Virus record (IMG/VR): IMGVR_UViG_3300008117_000083
Coordinates: 1 to 45,161 of that record
DNA from: a virus
DNA length: 45,161 nt
Reading direction: 5' to 3' (one strand)
Shown here: piece after piece, positions 36,807 through 45,161 of the stretch
Layout: each line of letters begins with the position of its first letter
How positions within the stretch are numbered: position 1 is the stretch's first letter
Notes under the pieces: generated by a model
Databases searched by the model: none
What the model was told of the DNA's origin: nothing
The model's input: only the letters and a program-made list of their open reading frames with translations
Translations under genes and position numbers: made by a program

Positions 36807-39800
36807 CTAACCCTCCCGTTGTAATGGTGTAAGACCGCCGCCGTCAAGCCAATCATTACGACTAATTGTCCACGGCTCCAAATAATAATCACTAGGCACA
36901 TTACTACCCATACTACCGCCCGGATTATAGGCTTCCCAAAAAGCCTCCATAGCCCTAACATCATCATCAATAGGAATAGCAAGCCCCTGCTCATCAAAAA
37001 CTAGTTGGCCACGCTCATCCACAAGGAAACGCACACGCTTACCCTCAGGACTCACAGCAACACGACCATTAACCTGAACATACCCCGAACTATCAACCGT
37101 AACATCCTTCTCACGATTAACAGTACCAGCAGGCCTATCATACTCAGCATCAGGATTATGACTACCCATACGCCCCAACTCCACCGGATCCGGATTAACA
37201 ACCTCAACCCTAGGAGCCTGTGTAGCATTACGAGTAACATCCACCTGAACACGCTGAGTAGCCTCAGGAATAGTCAAACGCCCCTCAAGCACATCATTCA
37301 CCATACTCTGAGGAAACGTCTTAGGAATATCCGGAAACTCTGCCTGCATCTGCGCAAGAACACGACTCGTCAAAGCCGGATCCTGCGCACCAAACGTAGG
37401 CAACCAAACATTATTAACATAATCACGAGTACGCTTCCACTTAGACAAAGCACTAATCGTACGCCAAGCACCCTTACGACGATCAATCTCAGCCTTCTCA
37501 TACTCCATACCCCGCGCAGTAAACTCACGACTAATAGACTCGCCCAACTGATCAGGATCAAGACTATAAACACTAGTCGGAGAAAGCATATTCCACAAAC
37601 CAGCCGGACTAAACGTCGGAAACTTCGTACTCAACTTATTCTCAGGAATACGCAACTTAGACTCAGGATCATTAGGATCCCTAAAAATAGCCATAGGATC
37701 CTCACGACCACGCAACTCATTCAACTGGGACTGAGACTTATACGAATTTGTAATAAGCCTCGGCAAAGGAAGCCCACCAACAAGGCCTGCCGCTCCCGGC
37801 AATAACCCTTGATTAGCCGTTCCAGTCGGCGCACCCGTAAGAAGACTCTTACCGCTTTGCTGCTCAATAAACGCATTAATAAACGGGTTAGTAAACTCAA
37901 ACGCACTATTAGGCCCAGCCATACCACCACCAATAGCCACATCACCAATAGCAGTAATTGTCTTAGACATAGTACCAAACGGATTAATACTACCAAAGCC
38001 CACGCGATTATCCTTAGTCGGATCAAGCCCAAGCGTATTCTCCAACCAGTCCGGAAGAGGAATAGACTCCAACAACCAGTCCGGCATACCACCGCGCTCA
38101 AAGATTTGCTCATACCCATAATTACCCACATTATACACAGCGTTAGCCGTAAGCGGACGATCCTGAACAAGCCTCTTAGTATACAAAGCAGAGTGCCTAG
38201 TCCACGCATAAAACGGAATAAGCGTATTACGCACAAACCGCTCAACATTAGTAAAATCACGATAATTACCCGACACCATATCAGCACTATGGCGAATCTC
38301 ACGGAGAAACATAGGATTATAATACGGACTAGACCTATCACTAAGCATATCCACAGCAGCATTAAACTTACTAATCGTAGGATACCCCATATCAGGCATG
38401 CCTTGCTGAGCGCGAATAGCCACAGCATCAGAATCAAGGAAATCCTTAAAGCCGGGGAAATTCATAGCAGACTCCCGCATAATCGCCACACGCAAATTCT
38501 TCTCCAATGCGAACGATAGTGTATAACCAATATTAGCGGCTGAAGCCGCAGCATTTGAAACACGCCCACCATTCTCACCAAACCGCGTAAGAAACGACTC
38601 TTGCGCATCCTGCATATAAATATTATCCTCAAAATCACGAATAAACTTATTCATAAAAATATCATAATCATCGCCATGATTAATCATCGAATCATCAATA
38701 TCACGATTAAAACGACGCTTCATACTACGAGACATATTACGATGAGCATACTGCATAAACCTAGCCATAATATGCCCCGCCTGCATAGGATGCGCCATCA
38801 TAAGCATCACAGCCCCACCAAACACCTGCTGGGAAACAAAACGAGGATTCAACGACAAAGCAAACACCTTAAAAATATCCGTAGCCCCACTAAACACCTT
38901 ATTAGACAAAGCACGGCTACGCTCATACGACTTTGTAAGATCATCCTTAAGACGCTTAGGAACAACCATAATAATCGCATCCGGATCACTCGTATCAATA
39001 TTCTCATACTCTTCAAACAATGCGCGTTGCCAATCCTCAGAACGAGTCAACTCCTTCATACGAGTCTCCTGCATAGCCATCTTAGTAGCATCCACAAAAC
39101 GCATACGAGTCATATACCGCGTAACACCATTAACCTTAACAGGCACAACAATACCCGGCTCACTAAACCCACTCAAACTATACTGATCAGCATAATTCTT
39201 AGCACGAATCGGATCATCATGCAACTTCAACGTACGCACCGCAGCATACTCATTACGCGAAACAGCAAAATTAGCAACCGTCATAGGAATAGCCGCATTC
39301 TCAATCGTATCCGCAATATCCTTATTAAACCTACGATTAACAGCCGCACGATGCCCCTCAAACTGCGTCTTCAAATGATAATCTAAGAAACCACTAGAAG
39401 CAATTACACCCTCATTCCGCTTCTGATCAAACTTCTCCCTACCAGCAAAATTCTCAGCACCAACCTTATCCGTAAAATCACGCGCATCAGGAAACTGCTT
39501 CATCGCATAATTAACCGCAGCCCGCTGCAACTGGCCCTTAAACTCGTCATCAGGCATATACAAACCAGACTTCTTATCCTTCTTAGCCTGATAAAACTTA
39601 ACCTTATCCATACCAGTCTTAATCTTAGTCTTCTTACTAGCCTCAAAGATTTCTAACGGGAAAGACAAAACAGGCCCACCAAGAATCTCACTACGCGCAG
39701 CAGTAAACGGATCCAAATACTCACCCTTAATATCCACCACACGCCCATAAACAACCCAAGAACCAAACACAGGATGCTTAGCAACATTATCAACAACAAT

Positions 39801-42512
39801 AAACGGAGCGTTACCCTGACTACGAAACGTAGGCTCCGCCTCCAAAGCATCCCTAGCCCTAGCAAACTCCTTAATTAACAAATCGTACTCTTGCATCAAC
39901 TCTCCACGAGTAAGAGTACGAGTAACACCCTCATCCTCAATAAGTTTCTCAACCTCGTCAAACTCGCCACGACGAATACGATTCTTCAAAATAATACCCG
40001 CAGACGTAGACGGCAAATCAAGCACATCAAGCATCTCAAACAAACTAAGATTAGGATTCAATTTAGCCACACGCTTCGCAGCAGGACTCTTACCCCCAAG
40101 CCTATTCAACGCCGTAGCAATCGTCTCAGGCTCCAACGCTAACGCATTAATAACAGGAGCATAAATACGCGCCAAATCACTAACATTACTATCACTCAAC
40201 TCAATACCAGCCTCATGATGAATCAAATCCATCTTACGACGAAAATCATCACGCGCCTTAGCAAGACGCTTACCCCGCTCACTAGTCCCCTCCATCATTT
40301 CCTTCGTTGCATTAACATACGCATCAAGAAACTCTGGAGACTCTAACTCAGCCAACTTAGCCTCCAACAACTCACGGCCAGCCACACTCATATTACCCGG
40401 AGCAGCATCATCCAAAGCAATATTACGCAGCATAATACTACGAAGCATCTGAGGAGAATACAACTTACCACTAACTTGACTCATAATAGCCAACTGTTCC
40501 GGAGACGAAATAGCCCCCAAACCATGCTCACCATCAACATCAATCAATTGCTCAAACACACGATGCGTAAACAATTCGCGCTGAATAAGCGTACCAACAC
40601 TATTAACATCCGTCTTAAGTGCCTTACTATAACGATAATTAAACCCGATCAGGGGCAGCGAGGCCACAACATTAGCAGCCGTTTTAATTCCCTTACTAGT
40701 CCCCTCAGCAGCGCCCTTAGCCGCAATAGCCTTCTGAGACTTAAAAAACACCTTTTGAGCGCCACGCGCAAGCGGACTACCAGCATACCTAAGAGAAGCA
40801 AAGCCCTCAATCGTCTCACTACGCGCAGGATCCTTAGTCACACCCTCAGGAAGAATAGGCTCAATGCGCGGAGCATTAGGATCCTGAATATCCGCCTGAC
40901 TATAATACGTCCAACGAGGCTCAAAAAACGCGGCAGCACGATCCACAAACGTAGGAGCATAACCACTATTAATGCCCATATAACCGTTAGAACCCAACTC
41001 GCCCATAGCCAACTCTGCACGAATATCATTATTCAAAGCGGCCCGCTGAATACGCGCAAACTCTCGCGCACTCAAACCACCACGAGACGGCGCACCACCC
41101 GCCGCAACACGCGCCGCCTCTTCCGCCTGAAACTCTTCAGCACGACGAGCCATATTCTCAGCAGCATCAGTAACCGTCTTACGCGCCTCAAGAACACCAG
41201 CACCGCGCTCAGCCCAAGGACCACCAACACGCTCAGCCTCATCAATAATATTAATTGCTCGCTGCACAGCAGCAGTCTCATCAACACTAGCAATAGCGCG
41301 AGTACCACGAGTAGTCGTAGCAGCAATCTTACCGACCTGAGCCCCCTTAACACCAGCACCGACAATAGGTACAAGCCCAAGAATATCCATCAAAGGAGCA
41401 AGAGGATCCTCCAACGTAGACGCAATAAACTGCGAATCCTCATTACCCCAAATAGACCCGTAACGATACTCATAATCCTTAAGAATATTCTTCGTAGTCT
41501 CAATAGGATTAGCCACCATCTCAGCCACACCAAGCGGAAAACCAAGACCAGCGCGAGCAGCGCCCTTAATAAAGTTACCAACAAAACTAACCGGATTAAC
41601 CTGATCAGCAGGAGTAGGGGCAAGCGGCCCAGTAGGATTACTGACAATATTTCTAATAGTAGTGTTCTTAGCAAGCGCACCGAGAATCGGCGAAACACCA
41701 AAAATAGCCGCCTTCTCTCCAAAACTACGCTCAGGAGACTCAGCAGTACTAGTCGTCTTACCAGTACCACTAGGATCCCCAACAGGAAGCATATACTTCG
41801 ACCCAATATCAAACGGAATCGTCGTAGCGCCAAGACCTGTCAAACCAAAATCGCGCAGAACCTCGTCGGCCCTATTACGCTCACCCGCCGTAAATGCACC
41901 AAAAATAGGAAGCGTATTAGCCAGCGCACTAATATTAGGATCACTTGTAGCCTTAGCCAACTGAAGCAACTGATAACGCTTAGACTGATCACGATCCTTC
42001 TGATAAACCTCAAGCGCATCATCCCGCATATCCTCAAGCCCACTAGCAATACCCTCAGCAGGCTTATAAATCTGGTAATAAACACTATCCTCAGACGGAG
42101 CATGACCATACCGTTGAATATACTCAGCCAAATCAAAGTCTTCAGCGCGAGCATACCAAGCGCCAATCTCAGCCGGAGTAGGATTAGGGGTATTAACAAG
42201 ATCAACAATGTTAGACCCAAAATAGTTTTGTGGCAACGTAAACGGTTGAGGGGCACGATCATTACGCAGATCCTTCAACGCTCCCTTAACCAGATATGGC
42301 GGGGCCTTAAAGCCAAGCACACCATTACCAAACGAACCAACATACCCAGCCTTAGACAAGGCCTTAAACTCTTCAGGCGTATACTTATAACTAAGATACT
42401 TCTTATTAAACTCGTCAACACCTAATTTAAAGTTATAATTCTTAGGAGGACGTGCGCCACCAGACCCCTGCTGAACATACCGCTTAGTTTTAGGATCATA
42501 AACCATTGCCAT
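36807..42512 (-). CDS. Giant internal virion (ejection) protein, 1901 aa
   Basis: The longest gene. ATG 42512 (MAMVYDPKTKRY), with GGAGG about 12 bases upstream. Long alpha-helical regions, Ala/Arg-rich segments and a few weakly hydrophobic stretches (M-L-M-M-A-H-P-M) are as in podovirus internal core/ejectosome proteins such as T7 gp16. G-G-P-W-A-E-R-G-A-G-V-L-E-A-R occurs near 430-445. I see no clear lysozyme motif. It lies after two other small virion proteins. I expect it to be ejected into the cell to form a DNA channel. The exact sub-functions cannot be read from the sequence. Confidence 0.68.
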   Translation of the reverse strand: MAMVYDPKTKRYVQQGSGGARPPKNYNFKLGVDEFNKKYLSYKYTPEEFKALSKAGYVGSFGNGVLGFKAPPYLVKGALKDLRNDRAPQPFTLPQNYFGSNIVDLVNTPNPTPAEIGAWYARAEDFDLAEYIQRYGHAPSEDSVYYQIYKPAEGIASGLEDMRDDALEVYQKDRDQSKRYQLLQLAKATSDPNISALANTLPIFGAFTAGERNRADEVLRDFGLTGLGATTIPFDIGSKYMLPVGDPSGTGKTTSTAESPERSFGEKAAIFGVSPILGALAKNTTIRNIVSNPTGPLAPTPADQVNPVSFVGNFIKGAARAGLGFPLGVAEMVANPIETTKNILKDYEYRYGSIWGNEDSQFIASTLEDPLAPLMDILGLVPIVGAGVKGAQVGKIAATTTRGTRAIASVDETAAVQRAINIIDEAERVGGPWAERGAGVLEARKTVTDAAENMARRAEEFQAEEAARVAAGGAPSRGGLSAREFARIQRAALNNDIRAELAMGELGSNGYMGINSGYAPTFVDRAAAFFEPRWTYYSQADIQDPNAPRIEPILPEGVTKDPARSETIEGFASLRYAGSPLARGAQKVFFKSQKAIAAKGAAEGTSKGIKTAANVVASLPLIGFNYRYSKALKTDVNSVGTLIQRELFTHRVFEQLIDVDGEHGLGAISSPEQLAIMSQVSGKLYSPQMLRSIMLRNIALDDAAPGNMSVAGRELLEAKLAELESPEFLDAYVNATKEMMEGTSERGKRLAKARDDFRRKMDLIHHEAGIELSDSNVSDLARIYAPVINALALEPETIATALNRLGGKSPAAKRVAKLNPNLSLFEMLDVLDLPSTSAGIILKNRIRRGEFDEVEKLIEDEGVTRTLTRGELMQEYDLLIKEFARARDALEAEPTFRSQGNAPFIVVDNVAKHPVFGSWVVYGRVVDIKGEYLDPFTAARSEILGGPVLSFPLEIFEASKKTKIKTGMDKVKFYQAKKDKKSGLYMPDDEFKGQLQRAAVNYAMKQFPDARDFTDKVGAENFAGREKFDQKRNEGVIASSGFLDYHLKTQFEGHRAAVNRRFNKDIADTIENAAIPMTVANFAVSRNEYAAVRTLKLHDDPIRAKNYADQYSLSGFSEPGIVVPVKVNGVTRYMTRMRFVDATKMAMQETRMKELTRSEDWQRALFEEYENIDTSDPDAIIMVVPKRLKDDLTKSYERSRALSNKVFSGATDIFKVFALSLNPRFVSQQVFGGAVMLMMAHPMQAGHIMARFMQYAHRNMSRSMKRRFNRDIDDSMINHGDDYDIFMNKFIRDFEDNIYMQDAQESFLTRFGENGGRVSNAAASAANIGYTLSFALEKNLRVAIMRESAMNFPGFKDFLDSDAVAIRAQQGMPDMGYPTISKFNAAVDMLSDRSSPYYNPMFLREIRHSADMVSGNYRDFTNVERFVRNTLIPFYAWTRHSALYTKRLVQDRPLTANAVYNVGNYGYEQIFERGGMPDWLLESIPLPDWLENTLGLDPTKDNRVGFGSINPFGTMSKTITAIGDVAIGGGMAGPNSAFEFTNPFINAFIEQQSGKSLLTGAPTGTANQGLLPGAAGLVGGLPLPRLITNSYKSQSQLNELRGREDPMAIFRDPNDPESKLRIPENKLSTKFPTFSPAGLWNMLSPTSVYSLDPDQLGESISREFTARGMEYEKAEIDRRKGAWRTISALSKWKRTRDYVNNVWLPTFGAQDPALTSRVLAQMQAEFPDIPKTFPQSMVNDVLEGRLTIPEATQRVQVDVTRNATQAPRVEVVNPDPVELGRMGSHNPDAEYDRPAGTVNREKDVTVDSSGYVQVNGRVAVSPEGKRVRFLVDERGQLVFDEQGLAIPIDDDVRAMEAFWEAYNPGGSMGSNVPSDYYLEPWTISRNDWLDGGGLTPLQREG

Positions 42513-42517
42513 TAAAA

Positions 42518-43534
42518 CTATCTACCTCCGCTAGGAACCCCACGAATACCCGGAAAACCTTGTCCCGCAGACTTTTTCCGCCTATTCCAATCATTAAGGC
42601 TCATACCACTCTCTTCGTAGCCCTGCCACGAATTACCAGTATAAGTCGTGCCACCATAAACAGGCGCACCAACATTAGGCTGACTAGTCGAATACACCGA
42701 AGTAGGCTCCTCCTCATCATCACTAGACGTAGTAGTCGGAGTAGTCGTACTAATAAGCCCTTCCATGTTACGGCCAGATTGAAGAATAAACGGGTTAGCC
42801 TTAGTAGGATCAAACGTAAGGTTACCACCACCGCCACCACTCCTACGGCCACCACCGCTGCCACCATAACCACCACCAGACGACTCCTTCAAACCAAGAA
42901 GCGTAACAATATTCGACAAAATACCCGACTGAGAAGCCGCCTGAGCAGCAGCAAGCGCCTTCTTACGCTCACTCGTAGCCATACGCTTCTCCTTCAACAA
43001 CTCCTCACGCTTCTCATCGCGCCGAGCACGAGACTGAGCAGCATACAAATCAGCATTCGCAGCAATCAAATCACCAACACTAGCCGACACACCCTGAATA
43101 CCCTTACCAGCAGCCGTAATCTGATTAGCCGCAGAATCACCAGCACCCTCCATACCAACCAAAGCACGAGCATCACCACCACCAAACGCAGCAAGATCAC
43201 CCGCCAAACCACCAAGAGCACCAGTAAAACCACTCACAACACCCGGAACACTAATCGCCAAATCCTGAGCAATCTTCGCAGTACGACCAAACGCACCAGT
43301 CTGCTCAGCCATAATCTGCTCATCCGTCTTCAAACGCCCAACAGCATTCCCATAATAAATCTCCTCCTCACTAGGCTTACGGAGAAAATCAATCGTAGAC
43401 TGCGCACCAGTAAAATCAGAAGCAGCACGAATAATGTCAGGAGTGACATTTGTAATCCCAATAGCGTTCAACGCCTTAGCAAGATTACTCCTTGCATTGC
43501 CCCTCTTACCCTTACCATCCTTACCTTTAGCCAT
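42518..43534 (-). CDS. Internal virion protein with long helices and Gly-rich linker (338 aa)
   Basis: ATG 43534 behind AGGAGG. Basic start (A-K-G-K-D-G-K-G-K-R-G), helical Ala-rich centre (A-I-S-V-P-G-V-V-S-G-F-T-G-A-L-G-G-L-A and R-R-D-E-K-R-E-E-L-L-K-E-K-R), then a Gly/Ser-rich linker (Y-G-G-S-G-G-G-R-R-S-G-G-G-G-G) and a proline-rich disordered end. Its place directly before the giant internal protein matches T7 gp14/gp15-type ejection proteins. By position only; no family signature. Confidence 0.62.
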   Translation of the reverse strand: MAKGKDGKGKRGNARSNLAKALNAIGITNVTPDIIRAASDFTGAQSTIDFLRKPSEEEIYYGNAVGRLKTDEQIMAEQTGAFGRTAKIAQDLAISVPGVVSGFTGALGGLAGDLAAFGGGDARALVGMEGAGDSAANQITAAGKGIQGVSASVGDLIAANADLYAAQSRARRDEKREELLKEKRMATSERKKALAAAQAASQSGILSNIVTLLGLKESSGGGYGGSGGGRRSGGGGGNLTFDPTKANPFILQSGRNMEGLISTTTPTTTSSDDEEEPTSVYSTSQPNVGAPVYGGTTYTGNSWQGYEESGMSLNDWNRRKKSAGQGFPGIRGVPSGGR

Positions 43535-43542
43535 AATGCCTC

Positions 43543-44274
43543 CTAACCCTTCTTATACCAGCCGCGGCCCTGCGGACCATTAATACGATACTGCCACGTA
43601 ACACCACCCGGACCAGTATACAACTTACCGCCCGGAGGATTCTTAGGAGCACTACCACCCGGCGTACCCTTAACCGTATACCCACCAGACGAAGCCGCAC
43701 TAGGCGGACCCTCAGCACCATACGGATTAGACGCATTCGTCTCAGCAACCTGCTGACCCGAAGTACCCGCACCCTCAATACGACTAGTCATCCAATCACC
43801 AAACGCTTGCTGAGTACCACCATACACCTGACCAAGATCAGACAACAAGCCCGAAACAATACCAGCCTGCTCCTGAGCCTGCTGAGCCTCAGCCGCAGAC
43901 TCAACCTGCTGCGTCAAACCACCACCAGTAATACCGCGCCCACGTAGAGCCGCCTTAGCAGCCGCCTCACGCGCCGCAGAAGAACCCATAGCCTGACTCA
44001 TCTTATTATACCCAAACGCCGTAGAAAACTCTCCAGCCTGTGCCTGATCAAGCGCAGCCTGATTAATAGACGCAACACCAGTGCCCTGATCAAACGACAC
44101 AATATTACCCGGAGCAAACGCCTCGCCAGCAGCACTCGTAGACCATTGCCCCGTCTGAGGATTCTGCCTACTAAGACCATAAGAAGCAAAGAGGTCACGA
44201 GTAGTATACTTTGCTTGATCTAACGCTGTATTAAAAGCGTTTTGTGCTCGTACTTGATCTGTAATAAAAGCCAT
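43543..44274 (-). CDS. Small internal virion/tail protein (243 aa)
   Basis: M-A-F-I-T-D-Q-V-R-A-Q-N-A-F-N-T-A-L-D-Q-A-K-Y at the start, then helical Ala/Gln-rich segments (A-A-K-A-A-L-R-G-R-G-I-T-G-G-G-L-T-Q-Q-V-E-S-A) and a Gly/Pro-rich tail with W-Q-Y-R-I-N-G-P-Q-G-R-G-W. The small helical form fits a membrane-associated ejection protein (T7 gp14 position), expressed between fibres and the larger internal proteins. No catalytic motif. Function by context. Confidence 0.62.
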   Translation of the reverse strand: MAFITDQVRAQNAFNTALDQAKYTTRDLFASYGLSRQNPQTGQWSTSAAGEAFAPGNIVSFDQGTGVASINQAALDQAQAGEFSTAFGYNKMSQAMGSSAAREAAAKAALRGRGITGGGLTQQVESAAEAQQAQEQAGIVSGLLSDLGQVYGGTQQAFGDWMTSRIEGAGTSGQQVAETNASNPYGAEGPPSAASSGGYTVKGTPGGSAPKNPPGGKLYTGPGGVTWQYRINGPQGRGWYKKG

Positions 44275-44282
44275 AATATCAC

Positions 44283-45161
44283 CTAGTACTTAATAATGTA
44301 GTTAACCGCAACATATGGCGAAATAGTATTAAAGGCATTACCAGTACCCGTACCATTACCACCACCACTAACAGAAACACTGTGAGTATGGTTAGGAGAT
44401 GTTCCAAACGAACTAAGGCCTTCATATCCGCCAAGCCCACCAGCCTGACTCGTATTCACAATAGCGCGCTGACCAATACCGCTACCAGCAGCAAAGTTTG
44501 TATTATTTACAATACTAGCATATGCGGTACCACCAGTGCTCGTTTCGCTAACAGAATGTGTATGCGCCGGAAGATTATTAACCACAAGCGCGGCCGTAGC
44601 AGCACCACCAGTACTACCAATAGTATACGTACCGCTTCTACCAATAGGCATTCTTCCTTGCATATCGGGAAGTTTACCCGCACTACCATAAGTGGTAGAA
44701 AGTACCGCATACAAAGCCGCATAATTAGCCGTAACACTTTGAACAGTACCACTACCATTAGGTACAGTATCTCCATTACAAAGAAGCCAACCAGTAGGAG
44801 CAGTAGTACCCGCGTAGATTTGAATAGTACCAACTGGAACCAACCTCTCAGCCACCGCAGCGGCAAGATCCCCAACAGCAATAGTACCATCTACAATATC
44901 ACCAGAAACAATACTATTCGTCAAACTTAACTTAGAATACGCAATAGCAGCACTAGCATTAATGTCCGCATTAACAATAGTACCATCAAGAATCTTAGCC
45001 GAAGTAACCGCACCATTAGCAATAGTATTAGCAGAAGCATTACCCGTAACATCACCACCAAGAGTAACATTACCACTAGTAGCATACGCCAAAGCATCAG
45101 TCACATACTTCGCATCAGGCACACGACCAACAGTACCCGTAGAACCCCCAGAATACGTAGG
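44283..45161 (-). CDS. Collar-domain tail fibre, C-terminal part (continues from 1-501)
   Basis: Continuation of the 421-aa fibre whose start is at 501. The collar module P-V-G-T-I-Q-I-Y-A-G-T-T-A-P-T-G-W-L-L-C lies near residues 233-252 of the joined protein, followed by L-P-D-M-Q-G-R-M-P-I-G-R-S. Further H-T-H-S-V-S motifs come near the end and the usual S-P-Y-V-A-V-N-Y-I-I-K-Y closes it. The last 114 bases of the window repeat 1-114, so this entry and the first describe one gene. It is followed by the internal virion genes. Confidence 0.88.
   Translation of the reverse strand, partial: PTYSGGSTGTVGRVPDAKYVTDALAYATSGNVTLGGDVTGNASANTIANGAVTSAKILDGTIVNADINASAAIAYSKLSLTNSIVSGDIVDGTIAVGDLAAAVAERLVPVGTIQIYAGTTAPTGWLLCNGDTVPNGSGTVQSVTANYAALYAVLSTTYGSAGKLPDMQGRMPIGRSGTYTIGSTGGAATAALVVNNLPAHTHSVSETSTGGTAYASIVNNTNFAAGSGIGQRAIVNTSQAGGLGGYEGLSSFGTSPNHTHSVSVSGGGNGTGTGNAFNTISPYVAVNYIIKY
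45048..45161. repeat. Terminal direct repeat, right copy
   Basis: Identical to positions 1-114. See the left copy for interpretation. Confidence 0.95.

Noticed and set aside
1-45161. Integrase, excisionase, repressor, CRISPR array or transposase
   Set aside because: None could be seen, nor any repeat-spacer pattern, so temperate life style and CRISPR content are not supported.

Overview
The window is an almost complete phage genome of about 45.05 kb, probably drawn from a circular or terminally redundant assembly. Positions 1-114 are repeated exactly at 45048-45161, and one tail-fibre gene reads in frame across that join (501 down to 1, then 45047 down to 44283). Gene content points to a tailed podovirus-like lytic phage: large terminase, portal, scaffold, capsid, short-tail adaptor and nozzle candidates, a 1901-residue internal virion protein, several collar-type fibres, and no tape measure, sheath, integrase or repressor that I can see. 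Strong AGGAGG ribosome sites, frequent GTG/TTG starts, an r1t-like holin and a monomeric B12-dependent ribonucleotide reductase fit a Gram-positive host, possibly an actinobacterium of moderate GC. That host guess is inference only.

The layout has two arms leaving a non-coding region at about 18.2-18.7 kb. The leftward (late) arm runs 18.2 kb to 1, passes through the join, and ends at 35.3 kb: fibre, zinc ribbon, TerL, small genes, portal, HTH protein (possible TerS), scaffold, capsid, small basic virion proteins, tail adaptor, nozzle-like protein, four collar fibres, internal virion proteins, two membrane lysis proteins, and a basic virion protein. The rightward (early/middle) arm runs 18.7-35.3 kb. 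It begins with a GC-rich paralogous accessory module, then repeated start-associated leader elements, an ArdC antirestriction protein, small acidic genes, a HhH-GPD-like protein, a terminator, and two tRNAs. Next come small genes and a recombination/replication block: RecB-like nuclease, Rad52-like annealing protein, dUTPase, split family-A DNA polymerase, DUF3310 protein, endolysin, primase-helicase, PD-(D/E)XK resolvase-like protein, SSB, a split sigma-like pair, and a phosphoesterase. A third tRNA and the ribonucleotide reductase close the arm. A bidirectional terminator at 35.3 kb separates the converging arms.

Genes are tightly packed, mostly with TGATG/ATGA/TAATG overlaps, so translational coupling is the rule. 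The most unusual points are: a family-A polymerase split in two around a 56-residue gene; three copies of a leader element whose stem arms differ by compensating changes and which sits a fixed distance from a start codon; a GC-rich early gene module with duplicated zinc-knuckle-like proteins; a sigma factor apparently split into region-2-like and region-4-like polypeptides; and five copies of a collar module spread over four adjacent fibres.
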